Below are positions 51,489 through 59,760 of a DNA stretch of 64,000 bases, piece after piece; within the stretch, counting starts at the first letter, position 1; each line of letters starts with the position of its first letter. A program made the position numbers and the translations under genes. The notes under the pieces are model-generated. The model was not told where the DNA came from, did not search any database, and saw nothing but the letters and a program-made list of their open reading frames with translations. The DNA is taken from NCBI GenBank assembly GCA_036743375.1, contig DAINPP010000001.1, positions 1 through 64,000 of the forward strand, given 5' to 3'. This DNA comes from DAINPP01 sp036743375. GTDB lineage: Bacteria > Thermotogota > Thermotogae > MWEM01.

Positions 51489-52430
51489 TCACACCTTGAC
51501 CAGTTCTCTTTTACCCATAATGCCGGATGGTTTAATTGAAAGCAGCAGGATAAGGATGATAAAGGCAAAAGCATCCCGGTATCCGGCCATCTGCGGCATA
51601 ACTCCGACGGCTATGATTTCTATCAATCCTAAAATCAAACCGCCTATAACCGCACCGGAAACTGAACCAATCCCACCGATCACTGCCGCCACAAATGCCT
51701 TTAACCCTGGCATAAACCCAATAACAGGCCATACTTGAGGGTATTTCCCTACCCATAGGATTCCACCGATTGCCGCAAGGGCCGATCCCAAGGCAAATGT
51801 CAATCCGATAATTCTGTCAACACTTATCCCCATCAAAGCAACCGCTTTGGTATCCATTGAAACAGCTCTCATGGCCATGCCAACCTTAGTTTTATATAGA
51901 ATAAACCACAATATCAGAAACGTAATTAATGTTACTACAAAGGTGATCAATGTAATACTCGGTATCCTTACTGCGTTTATTACTATTTCCCTTCCTCTTT
52001 TTTCAACCACTTCTCCGCCGATCGTGAAAATTTTATCGAAAAAATCGGGATAGACACCCCTGAAAGATTCAGGGATTCCGCCAAACAACACAATAGCGAG
52101 ACTCTGTATAAACATTGAAACACCTATTGCAGTTATCAAGGCAGAAATTCTCGGCGCATTTCTTAAAGGTTTATAGGCAATTTTATCAACGAGCATCCCC
52201 AATAATGCGCCACCTGCTATCCCCGTGATCATTCCCAGCCACCACGGCATCCCGGCGACCGTTATCGCATAAAATGTAAAAAAAATGGACATCATAAAAA
52301 TTTCACCATGAGCGAAATTAATCAGCTTCAAAATCCCATAGACCATCGTATAACCCACGGCGATCAGTGCATAGAGCAAACCGAGGCTTAATCCGTTTAT
52401 TAATAACTGTATAAATATCTCTATTTTCAA
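51489..52430 (-). CDS. livH: Branched-chain amino acid ABC transporter permease LivH
   Basis: 313 residues with about eight membrane helices. GLLYALIAVGYTMVYGILKLINFAHGE-type start and MRAVSMDTKAVALMGI are LivH signatures. Three TTG codons follow GGGGTG; the third (52430) has the best spacing. A hairpin separates it from livK. Confidence 0.93.
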   Translation of the reverse strand: MKIEIFIQLLINGLSLGLLYALIAVGYTMVYGILKLINFAHGEIFMMSIFFTFYAITVAGMPWWLGMITGIAGGALLGMLVDKIAYKPLRNAPRISALITAIGVSMFIQSLAIVLFGGIPESFRGVYPDFFDKIFTIGGEVVEKRGREIVINAVRIPSITLITFVVTLITFLILWFILYKTKVGMAMRAVSMDTKAVALMGISVDRIIGLTFALGSALAAIGGILWVGKYPQVWPVIGFMPGLKAFVAAVIGGIGSVSGAVIGGLILGLIEIIAVGVMPQMAGYRDAFAFIILILLLSIKPSGIMGKRELVKV

Positions 52431-52446
52431 CAACAACACCCCTTTT

Positions 52447-52489
52447 AAAAAACCATGCCTTTGCCCTCCGAGACTCAGGCATGGTTTTT
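52447..52489 (-). terminator. Attenuating hairpin between livK and livH
   Basis: A 13-bp stem (52448-52460 with 52477-52489, 16-base loop) followed by T on the minus strand, directly ahead of the livH ribosome site. It should let only part of the transcription pass, giving excess binding protein over permeases. Confidence 0.75.
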
Positions 52490-52503
52490 ATCCCGTTTAT
52501 TTT

Positions 52504-53616
52504 CTATGGATTAACTACCGAATCATATTCATATCCGCCGTTTACAATCTTCACTATTACCACTGATTTTTCCGCATTCCCTTCATCAGTTATCGTTATG
52601 AATCCTGTTGAACCGGGGAAATTCACGGTCTTTCTGATTTCTTCGGCGATCTTTTCCTTGTCAAGGCTGCCAACCCTTTCTATTGCATCTTTCAGGACCA
52701 TATAGGCATCAAATCCAAGTCCCGCAAACATGGACGGTTCTTCTCCAGGAAACATTTCTTTATAGGTTGCAAGAAATTTCTCCGCATTCTCGTTAAACGC
52801 AGGGGAATCCGCATGATATCCAGCTGTAAGATAAAGGCCTTCTACCGCTTCTCCGCCAATCTCAACGGTTTCATCCGCATAAGCCCCATCTCCTGTTGCA
52901 AGATCACCGTAAAAGCCATTCTGATAAGCCTGAAGGCAGATTAATGCGATTTCCTGATAATATCCCGGCATATAAAATGCATCTACATCTTTTGACATGG
53001 CATCAAGCACCTGTGCTGAAAAATCCTGATCTCCCGACTTATAGTATTCATAAAACATGCTTCCACCAAGCGCTTCAAAAGTCTTTTTAAAATAATTTGC
53101 AAGCGATACGGCATAATCCTGTTCTACATCCACAAATACAGCTACGTTCTTGTCTCCGAGGTTATAAAGCAGTTTTGCAGCGGCCTGACCCTGAAAATCA
53201 TCAGAAAAACAGACTCTGTTCATGTACTTTTTCCCTTCCGTTACGATGGGACTTGTTGATGTCGGAGATACCATCACCGTCTTCAATTCTTCGGCAACCG
53301 CTCCGCCGGCCAGACTGTTACCACTGATGATATTTCCAAGTATTGCAACGGCCTTTTCATTTTCTATAGCCCTTCGAACACCATTGGCAGCCTCTACTTT
53401 ATCGCTCTTCGTATCAATAACTGTCATTTTTACGGGCATACCCAGTATTTCTGGGAATAATTTCATGGCTACCTCTACCCCCTGATAAGCCATTCTTCCA
53501 TAAGCAGCTGCGCCACCGGTCATGCAGAAAACTGATGAAAGATTTACTTCCTGTGCTCCAACGAATGAAATGAATACGACAAACAATACCATTACAACAA
53601 CACAAAATTTTTTCAT
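52504..53616 (-). CDS. livK: Branched-chain amino acid ABC transporter substrate-binding protein
   Basis: 370 residues. Signal peptide (about 1-21). The periplasmic-binding fold of family 4 is shown by MTGGAAAYGRMAYQGVEVA, DTKSDKVEAANGVRRAI, ILGNIISGNSLAGG and MVSPTSTSPIVTEG. It captures leucine, isoleucine, valine or related amino acids for LivHMGF. ATG with AGGAGG upstream. It is the first structural gene after an elaborate leader, described separately. Confidence 0.93.
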   Translation of the reverse strand: MKKFCVVVMVLFVVFISFVGAQEVNLSSVFCMTGGAAAYGRMAYQGVEVAMKLFPEILGMPVKMTVIDTKSDKVEAANGVRRAIENEKAVAILGNIISGNSLAGGAVAEELKTVMVSPTSTSPIVTEGKKYMNRVCFSDDFQGQAAAKLLYNLGDKNVAVFVDVEQDYAVSLANYFKKTFEALGGSMFYEYYKSGDQDFSAQVLDAMSKDVDAFYMPGYYQEIALICLQAYQNGFYGDLATGDGAYADETVEIGGEAVEGLYLTAGYHADSPAFNENAEKFLATYKEMFPGEEPSMFAGLGFDAYMVLKDAIERVGSLDKEKIAEEIRKTVNFPGSTGFITITDEGNAEKSVVIVKIVNGGYEYDSVVNP

Positions 53617-53670
53617 TTAATATCCTCCTGTAAGATAGTTTATCCTTCAAGCCACAATGGCTAAAGTTTA

Positions 53671-53710
53671 AAAAAAAAGCGGGGAATTCATTTTATGAAT
53701 TCCCCGCTTC
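53671..53710 (-). terminator. Attenuator terminator in the liv leader
   Basis: A perfect 15-bp stem (53696-53710 with 53678-53692, 3-base loop) with four consecutive G-C pairs, followed by at least seven T. It lies 55 bases before the livK start, between leader peptide and structural gene, so it must be bypassed for liv expression. Confidence 0.93.
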
Positions 53711-53760
53711 TGAAAGATGCTCAGTCTAGCAAAAGACTTTAGCCTCCCCGAAAGCGGGGA
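53703..53760 (-). promoter_or_regulatory. Candidate antiterminator pairing in the liv leader
   Basis: The leader segment CCCCGCTT (within 53751-53760, overlapping leader codons 22-25) is an exact copy of the terminator's second arm and can pair with AAGCGGGG of the first arm (53703-53710), excluding the terminator. The same segment can also fold locally (CCCCG with CGGGG, 53747-53760). A 9-base pairing GGCTAAAGT (53737-53745) with ACTTTAGCC (53660-53668) encloses the terminator. Confidence 0.6.
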
Positions 53761-53825
53761 TGCTAATAAGGACGAGAACATGATTATTTATTCTTTTGTT
53801 TAAATCAGCAACTTTTCCGTCCATA
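53727..53825 (-). CDS. Leader peptide of the liv operon (32 residues)
   Basis: ATG (53823-53825) with AGAGGAG upstream, 32 codons, TAG at 53727. Residues 16-22 are VLVLISI: six of seven codons are for valine, leucine or isoleucine, the amino acids this operon should import. The run is followed by the segments that form alternative hairpins and then by an intrinsic terminator. This is the layout of ribosome-mediated attenuation as in ilv and leu leaders. The rest of the peptide shows no signal or domain, so its translation rather than its product is probably what matters. Confidence 0.8.
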
Positions 53826-53852
53826 AGAAACTCCTCTCTAAGATTTGTCGTA

Positions 53853-53881
53853 TTTTATCACATACAGATTGTTATGTCAAT
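53853..53881 (-). promoter_or_regulatory. Promoter of the liv operon
   Basis: Minus strand TTGACA (53876-53881), exactly 17 bases, TAAAAT (53853-53858), with TG in the extended -10 position. This near-consensus promoter fits an operon controlled mainly after initiation. Confidence 0.9.
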
Positions 53882-54017
53882 TACGCATACTTAAAATTTA
53901 CAACAAAGCATCATATATGTATCATTCGGTCTTTATATCCAATTATTGTATTTTTATTTATGCATATTATTGCATCAATTCTTTTTTTCACAAACACAGG
54001 TGGAATAGAATTCTTCG

Positions 54018-54026
54018 TGGTATAAT
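54018..54026 (+). promoter_or_regulatory. Extended -10 promoter of the pgm-to-ispE gene string
   Basis: TGGTATAAT, about 45 bases before pgm. The 136 bases between it and the divergent liv promoter are AT-rich and show no other element I can name. Confidence 0.7.
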
Positions 54027-54071
54027 TATAAAAATTAAATAGAATTTATTTAACCTGAGGTGAGTTTGAAT

Positions 54072-55727
54072 TTGAAAGATCATGATAAGTACATAAAAAT
54101 TTACAACGAATGGCTTGATCATTCAGAGGGGTGGATGAAAGAGGATCTCATTTCGCTTAAAAGATTGCCCGAAAAAGATTTTTATAAGGAAGTAGAAGAA
54201 CGATTCAGTGTTACGGCTGATTTCGGGACAGGTGGATTGAGAAATATCATCAGAGCTGGTCTTAACGGAATCAACGATTACTGGATCCGAAGGATCTGTA
54301 TTGGAATGTCAAAGACCCTAAAAAATATCGTAATAGCATTTGATACAAGGAACAAATCGGACCACTTTGCCCAAATTGCCGCAACCGAATTAGCTTCAAA
54401 CAACTGCAGAGTCTTTCTGTTCGATTCCCCCGTTCCTACACCACTCTTATCATTTGCCGTAAAAAAGCTGAACTGCGATGCAGGTATCGTAATAACCGCC
54501 AGTCATAATCCAAAAGAATACAACGGATTTAAGGTATACGATAATAACGGCGTACAATATACTCCAGAAAAAGTAGAAAGACTTAAAAACGATTTTCAGA
54601 ATGTACCTTTTATCAACACAGAGAAAAAAATCGATAAAGGAGACATTACGAAGATTGGTGAAGATTTTTATACGGATTATTTTGATCTTGTGTTCAAAGA
54701 GCTCGAACCCCTTAAATCGGCTGATTTTAAAAGAAAACCGGTTTCCGTGATCTATTCTGCATTACACGGAACGGGTGCAAGATTCGTTCCAAAGATTATG
54801 AGAGAATATGGAATTGAGGTTATCGAAGTCAGCGAACAGATGATAGGTGATGGCAATTTTCCAACGGTTAACGTGCCAAATCCGGAAAATCCGGATACAT
54901 TCTCAAAAGCAATAGAGATGACTAAGGAGATAACACCGAAGCCGCAATTGTTGCTGGCGACAGATCCGGATGCAGACAGGCTTGGCGTTTTTGTTTTCAA
55001 TGGAATTGAATATACTGCTTTAAACGGTAATGAACTGGGTATGTTACTCCTTGATTTTATCGTTTCCAGTATCGATCTTAGAAACAAAAACCTTGCTGTT
55101 CTTAAAACAATTGTAACCACCGATATGGCTAAAGTGTTTTCGCAACAAAATGACCTGGACTGTTTCGAGACATTGACGGGATTTAAGTTTCTCGGAGCAA
55201 AAGTTCTTGAGTTGAAAAAAATGGGAATAGAGACACTCTTTTCATTCGAAGAAAGTTTCGGGTATCTTTACGGTGAACATGCAGGAGACAAGGACGCCTG
55301 TTCTACTTCCGGTTTACTGGCTTTGCTGCTTAACCGGTATGAAACCGGAACCGCCATCATCAACCGTCTTTTATCGTTACGCAAAACATATGGTTTTTAT
55401 AAAGAATCCCTCTGTTCATGTACCAGTAAGGGAATAGACGGAAGCGAAAAAATGGAACAGTTTATCTCCTTTCTGAGAAAAACCAACCCCGATGAAATAT
55501 GGCACAGAAAAGCGCTCTTAAAGGATTATAACGAAGAGCCAGGTGAACTGAAAGCAAATGTTCTTGAATTTGTCTTCGACAAAAATGAAAAGGTCATCTT
55601 CAGACCATCAGGAACAGAGCCAAAAATAAAGGCTTACTTGTCCGTCAACGACAAATCCGAAGAATTAAGCGATAAGAAAATAACCGAACTCGAAAAAGTA
55701 GTTAAAAGACTTTTTGAAAGATTATAA
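54072..55727 (+). CDS. Phosphoglucomutase/phosphomannomutase family protein
   Basis: 551 residues, the long alpha-D-phosphohexomutase type (PgcA-like). The phosphoserine loop is VITASHNPKEYNG; the metal loop is ATDPDADRLG; the sugar loop is FSFEESFGYLYG; the phosphate-binding end is FRPSGTEPKIKAY. It interconverts hexose 1- and 6-phosphates. Several TTG/GTG codons follow GAGGTGA; I favour TTG 54072. It opens a run of nine closely spaced plus-strand genes. Confidence 0.93.
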   Translation: MKDHDKYIKIYNEWLDHSEGWMKEDLISLKRLPEKDFYKEVEERFSVTADFGTGGLRNIIRAGLNGINDYWIRRICIGMSKTLKNIVIAFDTRNKSDHFAQIAATELASNNCRVFLFDSPVPTPLLSFAVKKLNCDAGIVITASHNPKEYNGFKVYDNNGVQYTPEKVERLKNDFQNVPFINTEKKIDKGDITKIGEDFYTDYFDLVFKELEPLKSADFKRKPVSVIYSALHGTGARFVPKIMREYGIEVIEVSEQMIGDGNFPTVNVPNPENPDTFSKAIEMTKEITPKPQLLLATDPDADRLGVFVFNGIEYTALNGNELGMLLLDFIVSSIDLRNKNLAVLKTIVTTDMAKVFSQQNDLDCFETLTGFKFLGAKVLELKKMGIETLFSFEESFGYLYGEHAGDKDACSTSGLLALLLNRYETGTAIINRLLSLRKTYGFYKESLCSCTSKGIDGSEKMEQFISFLRKTNPDEIWHRKALLKDYNEEPGELKANVLEFVFDKNEKVIFRPSGTEPKIKAYLSVNDKSEELSDKKITELEKVVKRLFERL

Positions 55728-55743
55728 AACAGGAGGAGTGGAA

Positions 55744-56274
55744 TTGGACATTTCAAAAGAAAATATAAAACTCATGTATTCAGAACAGGAAATTAAACAG
55801 AGAATAAAGGCCATGGGAGAGGAAATAACCAGGAATTATCAGGGCTTGTCGGCACCATTACACATGGTTTGTGTCTTAAAGGGATCTGTACATTTTTATT
55901 CAGATCTTCTGTTTAATATAGGCATGGATATAAATTACTCATTCATCCAGGTTGCAAGTTATAAAGGGACCGAATCATCGGGAAGAATAAATGTTAAATC
56001 ATGGATTGACGAGCCCGTTCAGGGGAAAAATGTAATAGTCGTCGAAGATATTCTGGATACGGGTAGAACCCTTAAATATATTCTAAATTATCTTTCAAGA
56101 TATCGCCCCGCTACCCTTGAAGTGGCTACATTGATAGATAAATATGAAAAAGATCATTATGGTATCGTACCAAAATATGTGGGTTTTGAGGCACAGGATA
56201 GATTTTTACTCGGGTATGGTCTGGACTATAATCAGAAATTCAGGAATCTCCCTTTCATAGGTTATATTGACTAA
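55744..56274 (+). CDS. hpt: Hypoxanthine phosphoribosyltransferase
   Basis: 176 residues. VCVLKGSVHFYSDL and the PRPP-binding VVEDILDTGRT are the purine salvage signature. The start is TTG 55744, about six bases after AGGAGGAG; GTG 55738 overlaps that ribosome site. It converts hypoxanthine and guanine with PRPP to IMP and GMP. Confidence 0.95.
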   Translation: MDISKENIKLMYSEQEIKQRIKAMGEEITRNYQGLSAPLHMVCVLKGSVHFYSDLLFNIGMDINYSFIQVASYKGTESSGRINVKSWIDEPVQGKNVIVVEDILDTGRTLKYILNYLSRYRPATLEVATLIDKYEKDHYGIVPKYVGFEAQDRFLLGYGLDYNQKFRNLPFIGYID

Positions 56275-56299
56275 ATATTAGTCAACACTTGCTCATCGT

Positions 56300-56602
56300 A
56301 TGATTAAGGGAAGATGTTCCGGATTTGTTTCTAGTATGGTTTGTCTTATAATGCTATGTGTATGCTCCGTTATAGTTTGCTGGATAGTTGATCTTTATAC
56401 GCAATGGAATTTGCTGAAGATCTCTGAATTTAAGGAGTTGGGGAATTTATCGACTTATGATCTGCGGAGTGATATTTTTTCATCGTTATCAACACTCGAT
56501 GAAGAAATTTCAGAGTTCACCGAAGATGTGTATATTAATCAGAACAGATTATTTTTAAAGGATAACGAAATTTTTATAGAGAAAGGAGTAACTAATGAAT
56601 AA
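56300..56602 (+). CDS. Small single-pass membrane protein, unknown
   Basis: 100 residues, not recognised. One membrane helix with several cysteines (about 8-31) is followed by an acidic, probably outer, helical tail. The ribosome site is weak. Its stop overlaps the hslU start (ATGAATAA), so it is likely real and coupled to hslU. It occupies the place where hslV usually sits but has no resemblance to HslV. Confidence 0.6.
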   Translation: MIKGRCSGFVSSMVCLIMLCVCSVIVCWIVDLYTQWNLLKISEFKELGNLSTYDLRSDIFSSLSTLDEEISEFTEDVYINQNRLFLKDNEIFIEKGVTNE

Positions 56603-58019
56603 AGCTTTACCAGGTATTGATGAGTTAACACCAAAGATGATAGTAAGCTTACTGGATAAATACATCGTAGGACAAAATGATGCAAAGAAATCAGTGGCCA
56701 TTGCCTTGAGAAACAGAATAAGAAGGCAGAAACTTGACGAAGAAATGAAAAAGGAGGTCTTTCCGAAGAATATTTTAATGATAGGTCCCACAGGTGTTGG
56801 TAAAACGGAAATTGCGAGAAGACTCGCCAATTTATCCGATTCACCATTTATCAAGGTCGAAGCTACACGCTTTACAGAAGTGGGTTATGTTGGACGTTCG
56901 GTAGAAAGTATGATCAGAGAACTTGTAGAAGCGGCTATAAGCAAGCTCAAACTTGAAGAAATGAGCAAAGTCCAGATGCTCGCTGAAATAGAAATTGAGA
57001 AGATTATCGTAGAGGCGATTCTTCATCCCGGAAGAAAACCAAAGAATCAGCAGAATCTTGGGAATATTTTCGGACAGTTTTTCCAAGGAAATCAATCTGC
57101 TCAGTCAAATGTATCAACCGAAAGTGAACCCAGCGGTGATTTGAAGTGGACAAGAGAAGAGGTAATACAAAAACTCAGAAACGGCGAATTCGATGATAGA
57201 TTCATAGACATTGACGTTGAGCAGTCAAACTCTCCGCAGATAGGTATGATGGGAACCGATCTTGGTGATATGGGAATAGACATGCAGGGAATGTTTGGAA
57301 ATCTTATGCCTAAAAAAATAGTAACCAAAAGAGTGAGTGTTTCACAGGCCAGAAAGATACTTCTACCTATCGAATCGGAAAAATTAATAGATGAAGATAA
57401 AATCGTGAGTGATGGCCTCGAAATAGCACAGAACAAGGGAATTGTGTTTATAGATGAAATCGACAAGGTAGCCGGAGAATCTTCCAAATCTGGGCCGGAT
57501 GTATCACGTGGCGGTGTTCAGAGAGACTTACTTCCTATCGTAGAGGGAACTACGGTCATGACAAAGTACGGAATGGTCAAGACCGATTTCATCCTTTTTA
57601 TTGCTGCAGGTGCCTTTCATACCGCAAAACCTTCTGATCTCATACCTGAGCTTCAGGGAAGATTTCCGTTAAGAGTTGAGCTTGAATCACTTACGCAGGA
57701 AGACTTTAAACGAATTCTCGTTGAACCGAGAAATTCTCTGACAAAACAATATAAGGCTCTTTTAGCAACGGATGGTGTTGAAATCGAATTTACCGACGGC
57801 GGATTGGATGAACTGGCGGCTGTTTCCTTCAGACTAAATGAGGAATTGGAAAATATCGGTGCAAGAAGACTTTATACCGTTATGGAAAAAATTCTGGAAG
57901 AAATATCTTTTGAGGCCCCGGCCGAGAATCTTGAAAAACTGGTTGTGGACAGGAACTTTGTCAACGAACATATTTCCGAATTTGTTCAGGACAGGGACCT
58001 TTCAGCGTATATACTCTAA
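56595..58019 (+). CDS. hslU: ATP-dependent protease ATPase subunit HslU
   Basis: 474 residues. LDKYIVGQNDAKKSVAIALRNR, Walker A GPTGVGKT (64-71), the GYVG pore loop, an I-domain (about 110-240, shorter on Met/Gly-rich stretches), Walker B IVFIDEIDK and sensor regions. It ends DLSAYIL, close to the DLSRYIL-type tail that inserts into HslV, which implies an HslV partner exists even though hslV is not adjacent. GGAG precedes the ATG. Confidence 0.96.
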   Translation: MNKALPGIDELTPKMIVSLLDKYIVGQNDAKKSVAIALRNRIRRQKLDEEMKKEVFPKNILMIGPTGVGKTEIARRLANLSDSPFIKVEATRFTEVGYVGRSVESMIRELVEAAISKLKLEEMSKVQMLAEIEIEKIIVEAILHPGRKPKNQQNLGNIFGQFFQGNQSAQSNVSTESEPSGDLKWTREEVIQKLRNGEFDDRFIDIDVEQSNSPQIGMMGTDLGDMGIDMQGMFGNLMPKKIVTKRVSVSQARKILLPIESEKLIDEDKIVSDGLEIAQNKGIVFIDEIDKVAGESSKSGPDVSRGGVQRDLLPIVEGTTVMTKYGMVKTDFILFIAAGAFHTAKPSDLIPELQGRFPLRVELESLTQEDFKRILVEPRNSLTKQYKALLATDGVEIEFTDGGLDELAAVSFRLNEELENIGARRLYTVMEKILEEISFEAPAENLEKLVVDRNFVNEHISEFVQDRDLSAYIL

Positions 58020-58031
58020 ACGGTAAATGTT

Positions 58032-59090
58032 GTGAAGCGTATTGAGAGATTACTGATTTCAGCAAAATTAAATCTGAATAACGAAGATCTGGAATTGGTC
58101 TTTGACCAGTACGCTTCTGTTAAAGAATTAACGGAAAACAAATTGAAACTGCCATTTAATTTAAACCTGTGCGATTATGAAAAAGAATTGTCCAGATTAG
58201 ACTGCCGTTTGACCGGTGAAGATCTTGCTGTTTATGAGATAATCGACGAAGAGTATCCTGAGCTACTGAAACAGATTCCTGATCCTCCACGCTTTATTTT
58301 TGTCAAGGGTAACAGAGAGGTCTTATCCGAGAAAAACTTGAAAATAGCTGTTGTAGGATCCAGAAAATGTACAAATTATGGCAGATTTGTTATCGATGCG
58401 ATAATCCCCAACTTGGTAGAAAACAACGTTTCCATCGTCAGTGGATTAGCATTTGGCATAGATGGTCTTGCACACAGAAAAGCGCTTGAGAGCAATGGTA
58501 AGGCAATAGCCGTGCTTGGTTGTGGTGTTGATTATATCTATCCCAAATCAAACGTGGATTTGTATAATCAGGTGTTAAAAAGCGGATGTATTATCAGCGA
58601 ATATCTTCCATGGACTAAGCCGATGAATTACTTTTTCCCAAGAAGAAATAGAATTATTTCCGGTCTCAGTGAAGCGGTTCTTATAATAGAAGCCGCTTCA
58701 AAAAGCGGCTCTTTGATTACCGCAAGATGTGCACTGGAACAAAACAGAGACGTATTTGCAATACCGGGGCCAATTAATGCCTATTTATCACAGGGAACAA
58801 ATCATCTGATACAAAATGGGGCAAAACTCATTTTAAAGACTGAGGATATTCTTGAAGAATTCCCGATGTATCGGAAGACGGAAAACACCTTTAACAGTAA
58901 AAATCCGGAAGATGATTTCACTGTAGAGGAGAGAAGCGTATTTCAGATAATCAGAAGCGGTATTTCTGATTTTGATGATATACTTAAGCAATCAGGATTG
59001 GATATTTCATCTCTGAATTATCACCTGACCATTCTAACCCTGAAAGGAGTGATAGATGTTGTTGGAAGTAAGTACGAGAGCAAAATTTAA
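58032..59090 (+). CDS. dprA: DNA processing protein DprA
   Basis: 352 residues. An N-terminal helical region is followed by the Rossmann-like DprA domain: VVGSRKCTNYG, IVSGLAFGIDGLAH, VLGCGVDYIYP, FPRRNRIISGLS and SGSLITARCALEQNRDVFAIPG. A small winged-helix-like end follows (about 290-352). It loads RecA on single-stranded DNA during transformation. The start is GTG with only a weak ribosome site, probably coupled to hslU 12 bases upstream. The next gene begins inside its end. Confidence 0.94.
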   Translation: MKRIERLLISAKLNLNNEDLELVFDQYASVKELTENKLKLPFNLNLCDYEKELSRLDCRLTGEDLAVYEIIDEEYPELLKQIPDPPRFIFVKGNREVLSEKNLKIAVVGSRKCTNYGRFVIDAIIPNLVENNVSIVSGLAFGIDGLAHRKALESNGKAIAVLGCGVDYIYPKSNVDLYNQVLKSGCIISEYLPWTKPMNYFFPRRNRIISGLSEAVLIIEAASKSGSLITARCALEQNRDVFAIPGPINAYLSQGTNHLIQNGAKLILKTEDILEEFPMYRKTENTFNSKNPEDDFTVEERSVFQIIRSGISDFDDILKQSGLDISSLNYHLTILTLKGVIDVVGSKYESKI

Positions 59091-59748
59091 AAGAGTAATT
59101 CTTTTCTTTAGCATGGCCGCTTTTGTCAGCATTTCTTCATTTTCAATGATGTTTGAGATAGGTGGTGGATATCGTTTTGCTCCGGGAGATATATCAAAAC
59201 ACGGAATAAACATAGATACAGGTATATTCAACGATTTCAACGATATTATTGAGCTTGATATTGCTTATCACCCGCAATTTCTCAGTAGTTCCGGCGAAGA
59301 ATCAGCCACACCGACTATTTTCTGGAATTTTGATGCCGATGCCATGATTCCATTGTTGGGTAGACAGGACGGAATGGAAGGGTACAGATTTGGAATTTAT
59401 ACGACTTTTGAATTTGGCAGTTTTTATTCATCTTATACATTAGACGCTACACCAGGAACGACTGAAGCAAACAACTCTGCTTGGGATAATGCTGATTATT
59501 GGCTTGGTGCCGGTGTTTATGGCCAGTATTTTCTTGATCCGTGGTTATTCGAAATGTCTTTAGGTCTTCCTGTCATGAACAGTTACAAAAATCAGGATAT
59601 TTTTGATCAGCTTCTCGGTAGTTTCACTTTTAAAGGAAGGTATTTTATTAAAAGTGATCAGCATAATTTTAAAGATCATCTTACGATAGAATTTGAAATA
59701 TCGACGCGAAAAGTAGGACTTTCAGCAATATTTTTAGAACCATTTTAA
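59056..59748 (+). CDS. Exported beta-rich protein, unknown (possible outer-membrane barrel)
   Basis: 230 residues. A signal peptide (about 1-31, with a basic start) precedes a mature part with alternating aromatic/polar strands (FEIGGGYRF, IELDIAYHPQF, YRFGIYTTFEFGSFYSSY, FEISTRKVGLSAIFLEPF) that ends in phenylalanine, as many barrels do. ATG has AAGGAG six bases before and overlaps dprA by 35 bases. Function unknown. Confidence 0.7.
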   Translation: MLLEVSTRAKFKRVILFFSMAAFVSISSFSMMFEIGGGYRFAPGDISKHGINIDTGIFNDFNDIIELDIAYHPQFLSSSGEESATPTIFWNFDADAMIPLLGRQDGMEGYRFGIYTTFEFGSFYSSYTLDATPGTTEANNSAWDNADYWLGAGVYGQYFLDPWLFEMSLGLPVMNSYKNQDIFDQLLGSFTFKGRYFIKSDQHNFKDHLTIEFEISTRKVGLSAIFLEPF

Positions 59749-59760
59749 CGGGAGTAAAAA

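Noticed and set aside
53882..54017. Possible small RNA between the liv and pgm promoters
   Set aside because: The stretch is AT-rich with no stable stem, terminator or conserved motif that I can see.
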